Source of the DNA: Trichobilharzia szidati
Lineage: Eukaryota > Platyhelminthes > Trematoda > Strigeidida > Schistosomatidae
Length of the DNA: 64,000 nt
NCBI GenBank assembly: GCA_944472155.2
Contig: OX235271.1
Span: forward strand, 80,336,256 to 80,400,255
Reading direction: 5' to 3'
In this document: in pieces, positions 23,132-35,100 of the stretch
Numbering within the stretch: position 1 is the stretch's first letter
Layout of the letters: each line of letters starts with the position of its first letter
The notes under the pieces: generated by a model
Told to the model about the DNA's origin: nothing
The model's input: only the letters and a program-made list of their open reading frames with translations
Database searches by the model: none
Translations under genes and position numbers: made by a program

Positions 23132-26100
23132 TTAATAGTGTGAAATAATCCCTTATCATGAATTAAAAGTCAATCTGAACGAAGAATGTTCTTTTCAGTT
23201 AATTCCCCTCTTCAAGTTCTTACAATTATCAAATATAATATTTATTGTCGTTACAATAATGGCCAGTTATGCGACGGATACATCTTTTAACGTAGAATAA
23301 CAGATTAGTTATCGTAGGGCGTCAAAATAAATAGTCGTATTTGTGTGACAAACGTGTTCTGGGCTGAAATCGATTACAAAATATTGTGAAATGGGAATGG
23401 GAGACAATGGTGGTGATTAGTTATAATAGATTTGTAGAGTGTGGGGTAGGAAAATTGGCAAGTCAGTTCAAGGTTATAAAAGGTGTCAGGTGAATGGCTA
23501 GTAAAAAGTGGTCTATATTAAACAGGAGATAGCAAGACTGTAATGAAAGGTTCATAATGAAATAATGAATGTGTGAAATGAAACAGGTGGAGGCATATAT
23601 TGAGAGAAGAGATAATACCACTAATAATAAGTCCTGATAGTATAAATGGAAAATTCGATAGTATTGAGAGGATGTTTGCATGAAGGGCATAAATGTTGAC
23701 GAATAGTAATTGTAGTTATAAGCAAAGGAGAACAAAAAATCAAAAGGGTTAGGGGGAAGAAGCACTGTTGGTGAGAAGAAGAATCATCAATCCAAGTTTA
23801 GCCACGGTAAGAACAGCGTCTGGACGACTTGACTATCTCCTGTTTAATACATACAACTTTGTACTAGCCACTCACCTGACACCTTTTATAACCTTGAACT
23901 GACTTGCCAATTTTCCTACCCCACACTCTACAAATCTATTATAACTAATCACCACCATTGTCTCCCATTCCCATTTCACAATATTTTGTAATCGATTTCA
24001 GCCCAGAACACGTTTGTCACACAAATACGACTATTTATTTTGACGCCCTACGATAACTAATCTGTTATTCTACGTTAAAAGATGTATCCGTCGCATAACT
24101 GGCCATTATTGTAACGACAATAAATATTATATTTTATGATTGCAAGAACCTGAAGAAGGGAAATAACTGAAAAGATTGACATACATATACTACTGACAAA
24201 TCTTATCAGTAGCACACGCCTCAAATGAAACCAATAATTGCTCCATCTGATCGGTCGTATTTACCTCGTTGTATTAATGTGAATGTTGACTTAAAGTCGA
24301 AGGTTATCTAAGTTAATTAATCGTTTGAAAAACTACAGGTTACGAAAACTACAACGTAGCTTATTACTTTAACTAACTGAAGTCATTTCGAACAATCTGA
24401 TCACACATTTACTTGTCAAGTCAATATATATGGAAAAGTTAAGTTAAACAAAGTGACAAAAACAAAGAATTAAGAATAATTAACACAAACGTTTGGTAAT
24501 CCAATCAAATAAGGATTACCAAGGTAGGTTAAGAGTAATGACAAACTGTTTTTGAATACACAAGGGGGGCTTAAGTTTATGAATGGCTATAGCCTCAGCG
24601 TATTTCAGTAAACGTCCTTGACCTACTATGCAGCCCAGCTTGTAATTGTCGAAAAGGCTAAAAGTATGCTTCACTGGAAACCTCAAAAGTGCACAAGTGA
24701 TTATATCACATCCCATACAATTTACCAATTTTCGTGTGTGTGGACATACATACATAGGGAGGAGTAATCGCGCGTTGCACGTGAGGGTGGGAGAGCATAT
24801 CCCAAAGTGGTTAGGAAAACAGATGAATTGTGACAAGCCCATAGATGCAGGTGCTAGACTACCAACTTCGTCTATACCCAAACATTTAATCGAGATGAAC
24901 CATAAGGTTGATGTTAACTCAGCCTTTAAGGTCATCTATAAAAACGGTCAAGGACGTTTACTGAAATACGCTGAGGCTATAGCCATTCATAAACTTAAGC
25001 CCCCCTTGTGTATTCAAAAACAGTTTGTTATTACTCTTAACCTACCTTGGTAATCCTTATTTGATTGGATTACCAAACGTTTGTGTTAATTATTCTTAAT
25101 TCTTTGTTTTTGTCACTTTGTTTAACTTAACTTTTCCATATATATTGACTTGACAAGTAAATGTGTGATCAGATTGTTCGAAATGTATAGCGCAAATACA
25201 TCACATAGCTTTTCAGATAATCTCCATCTTCCAATAATGCTATCAAAATTTATAAAAGGGTCTGACTGTTTGAAGTCATTTCATTCGTTTAAAGTTATGT
25301 AACTTATTTCACTCTCCTTCTTCTCCTGCTCTGGTAAGTTTTGAAGAAAACACTAGTTTGTAAAATGAAAATATTTCAAGAGAAAGGTTAAGAAGAAATA
25401 ATTGCAAGTCTAGTACTATTTGATCTGAATATCGGCATTAGGGTACTGTCTTCCTAGTGAAAAGAAACACTTTGTATTTTGATCCTAACTGTTCACTCAC
25501 TGCCTACTGGTTGACTGATTGATGCACTAATGTACAACTTTCCAAAAAAAGATCTAGCCCATGTGGCTACCAGAAGAAAGGCTTATCAAAATAGAGTGGC
25601 TGAAGAAGAATGATGCTATTACAGACCTCCAAATTTGGAGGTGATAATGAGGATGATTAAATGAAGATTATTGTGGATTTTTAGAATCTGAAGAATGATA
25701 AGAACTACATGTATACCATTGTGAACGGTTTTGAACCACCTTTCCAACAGTATTCTAGCATGTTAAGGATGAAAGTCTTCCATCCACGGTTCAAATCAAC
25801 AGCCAATGAATTCGTGGACTGACGTAATATTTAGAGCTGTTCACCTGGAAATGTTTTTCAACTTAATCCTACTTCAACTCAAACTGGTCAGAGAAGAGTA
25901 AGCTGGATGTGCAACTGTTGAATCTGAAAAGGTTATCGAATAGGAGACTTTCGTCCAGTGGTCACTGTTTACTTAACAAAAAAGCGTACATATAAAAAAT
26001 AAATGAAAACGTAAAACATATGCTACTTACTAAGCGGGCTTCATATCTTAAAACTTTTTGTGCATAATCGACTTGTTTAGCAAAATCAGCTTTTGGGGGT

Positions 26101-29100
26101 TTTAGTATAAACGATTTTGTTGAAGACAAACTATCTTCAATTGTACCATATCCGGTATATGGTGGAATTTCCTGTTTAAAAAAGTTTTGTATTCAAAAGA
26201 AAGGGAAAATAGTCAAAAGTTACGTTACGCATTTACAAAAATAACAACAGATTGACAGAAGAAATATGCATCCCTTTTCAATTAGTTCCTCATCATCGCC
26301 TGGCTAGCTCTACACTAAAATGTAGTTGTTTTTTACATCAAAATGTTTTACCAATCAAATGGCGATTTTAGTTAATCAGTTTTAGGTATAGCGGGGGTGG
26401 GGTGAAATCAAGAGGTCATCAAAACAAATAACTAATAGGTGTTAGTAACAAGATATCTAAGTTTCTGAAGGAGGGGTGAAAATTAATTACGAAATTCTAG
26501 ATAATTCGACTCTTATGCGTTAGGAACAAGTTATTTCATAATCAAGAAATTCGTAAAATAATGATGATGACTAAGAAGAATAGGATGACTCAGAAGAGTT
26601 ACGTAAAATACAAACAAGTTAATAAAATTAGCTAGAATTGTAAAAAATAATGAGAAAGTCAAAAGATAGTTACAAGGGGGAGGGGAAAAACTCGTTTTTA
26701 AAAACTTAAAACATATTATATAGTTGGCCATGGCAAAGAAAGGGGCTGTACAAATTTCTGAAAACTATCCTCATAACTGGTTATCTACAGCACCTGAACT
26801 TTTGAGTTAATCAAATGAAACAAGGAAGATATTCTCGCTTATTTTAGGGCGGTAATTGTTTATACGTGTCAGGCAATCAAACAGCTTAATGGAGGGATTT
26901 TCCAGTCGTGATGACGCGAAACCTCTGTTGAATATATGGAACCAGGGATTAAGTAAAGCGTTATAACCAAGTTATCAAGTTGTACGAATACAGTGATATG
27001 ATTATGAGTAGTAAGTTCGGCTTGAAAAATCATCAAATTATTCATACTGTATTTCTGCGTGCTATATCCAATAAACTTATCCAACATGAAATAACAAGTT
27101 TTTCACTATGTAAACTGTTAATGTTCCGTAATCTCAAAGGAAATGGATATAAAATTGCAATATTCTGAAGAGACTACTGTAGTTTATGTAAGTGATTCAG
27201 AACAGCTAAAAGTGGTTAACTGACGATTACAAATAGAACATTTGCCTGTCAATCAGACGGCTCAGGATCACTCGTTATCATGTAATTTCTGAATATCACT
27301 ACTGTCTGTTCTATCAATCTTTCTTTAAAAGAATGATTAGTGAACATAGAATATTTTTTCAGTAACTTCTTCGTTATTACTTCTTGTTATCTGTTAACAA
27401 GAAGCCTCTGTATATGATACTACAATTCAAGGATGATGTACCAGATTAAATAATAACCAGTAAGCTATGTTGCCGCTAGGCTGCAACTCCTATTTTCCAC
27501 AGGACAGGTTGTGATTTCTCAGGTGAAGGACAAATTACGCAGACTAGCCGCTTCTTCTTGTATCTCTCAGTTTAACTGCTCCTTTGGATCCAGTTATGTT
27601 GGCAGTTGCTTTAGGAAATTGGTTTTTCGTGCTTAGGAACACCTACCAGTGTGGCTAAATCAAGGTGTAGTAGAAACCATCAACAGTTCTATATTAGACC
27701 GCTCGATCTAAACAGGCCGTAAAGCTAATATTGAAGAATCTTTTCCTGTCACCAATCAGATACCAAATACACTGCCAAGAGCCCCTAGGTACCCAGTACT
27801 TCAAACAGCACCAGTCATTGTAACTCACTTTAAACAACTGGTACTCTACGTGCTAAAGAAACAGGTCTACCCTGGACTGCTATGGCATCTATCACTTCAT
27901 ATATTCTGTATTACTTTTCCTTATCTACCTGATATTCAGTTAAGTGTTATGTTGATGCATATTATCACTTGCATATGCTTTTGAACTATAATCTGTTCTT
28001 ATTACTGATTCGATATTAATTAAGACTTTAAAAAAGTTAACCACTACAATTCTTTAATTATCATGTGCATATGACTGTAGAACCTTAATGAATAAGTTAT
28101 CGAAAAGAATAATCTGTATTCATTGACCTCTTTTTCAAATATTTTCCTAGATTGCAGTTCATTTCGAATCTGCTTCCTGGGTAATTTCATTGAATCCTGG
28201 CGAGAATATCAATATGTTCTAATCAATTGGCCTCACCATATTGAACGAAATATTCCCATATTGAGTCATAAGAAAAAGGCACAAACAGCGAAGAAAATTT
28301 TCTTTTCGACGATTCATTTTCATGAGCTGTACAATCGTAATTATAATTAACAAAGAATTCATAAGACTGATCAGATACTGGTAAATTTTGTCCTTGGAAA
28401 ATTGTATTACATAATGTAAGGTGTAAGAAGGGATGACTAATTGTAAGTTAGAAAGGAGACAGAAGTTGGCATGATGTAATAAGTGTGAGATAGTGAATGA
28501 TCAATAATCTCACTACCTCACACTTATTACATCATGCCAACTTCTGTCTCCTTTCTAACTTACAATTAGTCATCCCTTCTTACACCTTACATTATGTAAT
28601 ACAATTTTCCAAGGACAAAATTTACCAGTATCTGATTGGTCTAAAGATTTCTTTGTTAATTATAATTACGATTGTACAGCTCATGAAAATGAATCGTCGA
28701 AAAGAAAATTTTCTTCGCTGTTTGTGCCTTTTTCTCACCATATTGCATAATAATTTTCATAATTTTAACCTATTTTTAAGGCATATATATTTGATGAGTA
28801 TTTCTAAGTAAATATATATTAATGTAACAGTACTAAATGTACCACTAACAACCTACACATAGTTTCCTTTTAGAAGCCCAAAATATGCGATCTGTTTGAT
28901 AATATTAAACGATAGTCAAGGAAGCAAATAAAGTATTATGATGGTACTTACTACACACCACTAACTGATACAGTCCTAAGGCAAGAACGGCTATGAAGTG
29001 TTTAAATCACTCCAAACTGGCTCCTAAGAGCTTCTATTTAATTTGAGCAGTTTACAACTACTCGTATGCACATCGACGAAATCGATCGCAACGGAAAGTT

Positions 29101-32100
29101 GATTACAATTACATGAATATAAAAATCGAGAATTATACAACTGTTGATCATAGGACCAATGTAAAATATTCGAAGAATGAAATTAAACATATTCTTCGAT
29201 TTCTAAAAGACCCTCATGATATTGTTAATCTGAACTTGAGTAAGAATATCAGTATTCCGTTATACACTACTCACTAGTGAGTAAGTAGTATGTGACGAAG
29301 TCAATGTTTTGAGTTTTTATAATACAAAAATGGAAATTTCTTCATTTTTTTCCATTTTTATACTTTACTTTTTTATGCTTAGTTTATTTTTCAGGAAGGA
29401 AATACTTCTAATCTTCAGACATATGCTATGTAATTTCTAGCGTTTTAAAAAAAATTTTGTTGTTAAGCAACGTGAAAGGTAATTTCCTTTTTTTATATCT
29501 ATAACAGAAACAGAGTTCTTCAAGAACTTACTAACAAGGCACCCCAAGCCACAATAAAACTGAATTGATAGCAATTATAAGATTAATATCAACTGATAAG
29601 GGTTTTATTTCCATAAGTCCGTAACTCTACAGAAATACACCCATGAAATTGTGGGTGGTATACGGATATATATGTTGTAAAATTATTTTAATGTTGTGGC
29701 AGTCCATATTTTAAAAAAAGATGGTGAATAATACAGATGTCAATGAGTGTTTTTATCTGAGTGGTTTCACTGAGAAGCGTTCATTTTCTGTCTAAACAGC
29801 GACTCCAGCTCTAACTACGTAATGAAGTTGGCTTTATGATTAAACAGAGATCACGTCAAGCAGCTGTAGAGAAGTAAGTGGGACTGTATCACCCTGAAGT
29901 AATTTGGTGGATGATAACCAGCAGTTGAATCCAGGATGCAAACTTCACACCTGTATTCCCCAGAGAGTGATGGTGCTCTCAATGAGGCTTGAAACCAGTA
30001 CCCATCGTTTCGAAAGTCAAAGGTTTTCCATTAGATTCACTTAAACGAATAATGACTGATGGCCGCTGGATAGCAGGTGGCTCTCTTGGCCCAAGTGGTC
30101 TAATGAATAATGCTTTGTCGTTTGAAACGATGGGTACTCAGATCAAGTTTCAGTGGGGACCCTATCACTTACTGGGGATCGAAAGTACATCCAGTGATGG
30201 GTCCCAAATAGGACGAAGTGAGCAACATACATCCTACTATTAGTCATCATCCACCAAATTACTTCAAGTTAGTCCTCGGACACTTTGAAGCGTCCGTACT
30301 AGGAGTTGACATATCAACAGAGGCTGAATATTCCGGTCGAATCTATCAATGGGAAAATCAAAAATTCCTTTAATCATGTACTGTATCGCCATAATATTTA
30401 TCATATTAGTATATGTATTACAAAATTCATAACTTTTGGATGTTTCTAGAAAATTCTTCTGCGTTCCGAATGAAACGTCGGTCTTAAGACTTGAGCTTTG
30501 AGGTTTCAGTAGCAATGGTATTGCTTTTACTTGGTGAAGTTGCTCAAGTCTTTGCTCAACCTCCCCTCTTTACCGGAATCACTACAGGCTAAGCCAGATT
30601 TAGGATTGCGTCGGCTGAAAATCGAACTCAGACTACATGATGATTAGCAAGCATTCTACTCTTAAACCGCCAATGAACTTTCCTTATTTATTACATTTAA
30701 TTTCATTCATTTAACTTTCCTGTAGTTCATCTTCTTCGTGTACATTACCTCAACACATACTAACCACATTTTCCCAATATTATTTGTTCACTAGTGACTG
30801 ACAGCACTATCCTGTGGGTTTGGTCAGTGATACTGTTTCCCCTCTCTCGATATCGTCGTGATTACTCCACCACACGGATAATTGGATTTAAATAAGATAA
30901 AAGACATTTCCTGAAATTTCAATGGTGGCACTATAACCAAACATTTAAGTATTCAATTAAGTTTATTGATAGGTTTATAGGTTATCATTGCATTCTGAGT
31001 GCAATATAGGGCATTAGCAGCACATCTCTACTACATTCTAATCACTGCAGTCACTTTTAGATGGCTCAATGACTGTCCAAATCCTTTCATTTCCTCCTGA
31101 CATGATCCCCTCCAAGTTATAATCGGACACTCAGCTCGTTCTTTTCCATTCACTTTCCACTCAACAGCTTGCTTAGCGTGTGATTTCACTTTGAGGTTTT
31201 GTCAGCAAATGTCCAGTCCATTTCCTTCAGCGTAACTGTGGAGTAATTGGTTATTGGTTGGTATTTACTGCATACAAGTACTTATATGTATGTATATAAT
31301 ATTTTGTGAAACTTACTTTTTTCGGTACTTCTGGTTGTTTAATTTCTACATCTAATGGAGTAAAATCTGTCAGTCCAAAATTATTATGATACCAGGCTTT
31401 TGTAAAGTTATCACAGTCATAGATTAAATATTTTCTTCCAAGTATATTCACTGACTGGCCAATACGAAAATCTCTCGGTGAAAAATATTCTTTAACTTCA
31501 TTTTCTAGAAGACGAGAAATTAATAATAAGTTTCATAATGATGGTTTGTTTTAACGCGAAGATTTAATTTATGCATGAATTCAAACCAAAATAAAAGTTT
31601 GAGGGTTTTACTATTCATACCAGTTAGGTTGACAAAATGACATCACAGAAGGAAAACTCCTTCATGACCCACTTATAGAGTAGACGATATATCCACCTGC
31701 CTATCAAAAGTAGATTGTACAGTACCGTGGTGATCTCTGTCACACTTGATGACTATGAAATATGTATCTTAATGGTCAGAAGCTTGTAAAAGCTTCAGTT
31801 AGCTGGCTGTTATCACCGTTATATTATTACTAGTGTTTGGTCGAGCCATCAGTCGAAGAATACAGATATTTACCAATTACAGACCTGGGTAAAATAAATG
31901 TGTCATTCGTAAGTATCACAAGTCGACGTTGCCTGAGGTGTGACACATATCTGCTTACTACCTGAGGGAAAGTGTTGTGTTAGTGGAAGCAGATGTTTGT
32001 CAGTCTTAACGTATTTCAGACAAAATCGCTCAGCAAGTGTAGCTATAATCAGTGGAACACAGTACATTTCCAAACAACCTCAGCTGAGGTTTGTTCACAA

Positions 32101-35100
32101 TCTCCTCGGTTAACTTCCTCTCCATCTGTTTTGTTTTCTCTCCAAAGGTAGCCGTAATCAAGAGTGATACTATAGAAACATCCATGGTGGAGGATATTTA
32201 GCCTCCCAATGTTTATCAAGTTCAGTAAACATGTCTTCCAACTCCCATTCAACCTCTATTCTAGCTTAAATACACTATGTGACAAATACTGAATACTATG
32301 GTTAGCGAATCAATATTTTAAATATCAAATAAAGATACTGCTTACATCACTACTTGCTTACCTGTTATCTCCATACTTATACTTGGAAAGTATGGAGGTA
32401 TATCATCTCGACTCTTTGGAATTCTTTCGCGTCTTAACAATAATGGGAAGGGATCACGACCATCATTCAGTGTATGAACTTCACGTATCTCCAATGTATC
32501 ATCAGCTAAATAATACTGATGAATGTTGTTTTTTGAATATATTTCATTTATTAAAATTTTGAAAAGAGCAGAGAAAAATAACAGTTATTGTATTTGAAAT
32601 GAAAGAGAAATACTGAACATGTTTGCCACTGTTTTCTAGTGTGACAAGTTAACGTACGCAAGTAGATCTTGGAATACAGTAATCAGTCTAGTTGCCTATG
32701 AAAAAACATTCTCCTAGCTCTACACACATGAAGTCACCTGAAGTTCTAATGAGAAGTAGTGACCAACGGAACCAATCAAGTCAGGTAAGAGAACAGTTTC
32801 CAAACTATGACAATGACCGGCAGTTGCGCAGATTGGTAGTAGCTGGAATTCACCGGATAATGGATAGGTCCTAGTTGCCAAATAATCTACCAGTTCGCCT
32901 TCCAACCGGGAGGTTGTGGTGAGTACTGCTGAGGAATTCGTAACTATGATGGAACTGCTATCCAGTGCTGCTGGTTTTAAAATGGTTCTTTAACTGTTGT
33001 CAGCTCTTAATCAAATCTGTAACCAATCAGATCCTAGCAAACCAACACTTGATAATTTTTAAATATTATTAGAAACTATTTTTGACAGATGTACCTTAAA
33101 ATTAAATGTGTAGAGAAAGTGGAAATCTGTCGGTGTTTCTACAGTTTGTATATTATTTTTTCAATGCATAATTCCACAGTAATTTGCGTATTGGATATAT
33201 CACACCTTGAACAGCATTACTAATTGAATGATGTTTTCGAAAACATTTTATTGTTTATAATCACATCAAGTGTAACTGCATAACCCCGAAACTGGATCAT
33301 TTCAGTTCTCTTTCTTCCATCCTAAATGTCTTAGAGGTGAGAGGATTATCCAGATGTCTGGAACAGGTGTTCAACCATTCCTGTTAGACGTATTCTCAGA
33401 TTATTCGATGAATAAAGCTTCGGTTACCAATTCATACCTTCACTCTTTTATATCAGGTTTTAAGACTGTCATCTTTTCCAGTCTTATTTTACTGTTGCAT
33501 GTAACCGTGCATAATGTTATAGCTAAGCTATTTTACAAATTTCTTGAATCTTGCTAGGGTCAACTAATCTGAATTTCGCTCCGCTAATCTTACTGATTCC
33601 TTACCACTATTTTGGCCTATGTATCTGACATCTGAATCACTGAAGGATATTAGGCAAAATAAATTATTTTGTTTAGTGAATTTCATATAATCCTTCAACC
33701 GACATAATTTGTATCCGAGTGAGTTTGTCAGTTTGAATACCGCTTTCATTCCTCCTTTTTCTTGAGAATTCTTCTATGCAGAGCTTACGCCAATCGACTC
33801 ACTCTAAAAACATACCATAGTATTACAAGTTACAAGTTATTTGTGAGTTCACAGTTGCTTTTATCTTCGAAACACACCATTTTCCATTTAATCCAGAATA
33901 AAATAACAGTAACTTTAAGTTATCTCATAAAAACACAAAGAAAATACCTACATGTATAATAAATTTACGACAGTCACCAAACATTTCATGTCGTTCATCT
34001 TGTACAGCGAAAAATCGTAGGACTTTACGATCCAGTTCAAGATACTGTCGTCGTTTATCAAATGACGAAGGTGTTTTGCCGACAGCTATTGCCTCACGTT
34101 TTGCTCTTTCAGCTAAATATGGATCAATTGGTTCAGGTTCTGGTTGATTGACTATAACACCTTCACTTTCTAAGAAATCCTGTTCAACAGAAATTCAGTG
34201 ATTACAGGAAATAAATAAAACGCGAAGGGCTAGAAACATGATGTCGATTAAATCCTAGTGATCATTCAGTATGCTAGTTAAAATCCTACAGTAGATTGGC
34301 CATGAGCCCAAATAGCTCAGTGGTAGCGTCAATTACTGGATGAAAAGGGTTCGAATCTCAGCCAGGACACAATTTTCTTTGAGACTGCAGATATATCTTG
34401 CTGATGGGTGCCGACAAGCATGAAACTTAGTTTCAACACTTCCTATCGACTACCTCTAGTTATCTAACACCAATTTGAATTTTTTCTGTAGCTGCACACG
34501 TTGAGCTGAGTCCAGAAGTCGGGGATTGTGAAATATGCAGACAAATTCTTCAAATTCGATGTTCAGGCAAGATCATTTAATACCATGATTTACCATACTT
34601 GGAAAGAGAAACTTAGTGGAAGAATAGTGGAATGCCCCCCCCCACAAGACCCGGTAATCATGGGCTCAATCGTGAAGTCCTAGTGCTTACAAGTCTCAGA
34701 CAGGTATAAAACAACACCCCTAACCTTATCCCAATGTTTCATAAAGACCGCTTGGTATCTACATAATCTTCACAAGGTCCTATCTGTATGTCAAATAAGA
34801 AGACACTTGAAGAGACAGTGGCTTGTGGTTACTAGCTTTATTTAACTGCATACGTTTCTGTTTTAAGTCAACTTTTGCACTGATGATAAGTATCTGTTAT
34901 TTTTGCTCTGTGATGTCAAACAGAAACCTTTCACACGTGAACAATGAGGTGTTGAAAACTTGCCACATATCAGAGGTAAGAATTAGCACTTGGCAGCTTG
35001 TAATTAATTTGCGGAACACTTACAGTCCATTTTTCTAAAAACATTACAGAATCTCAAGTGAGCTTCTTCATCAAGCTTGCATGACTTGAGTTATAATAGA

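Noticed and set aside
24516..24935. 139-residue minus frame
   Set aside because: Most of it is antisense to the GIY-YIG domain; only its end, on the inverted arm, reads as real coding sequence.
29989..30243. 84-residue plus frame
   Set aside because: It runs across the inverted Sm-alpha SINE pair and has no conserved protein pattern.
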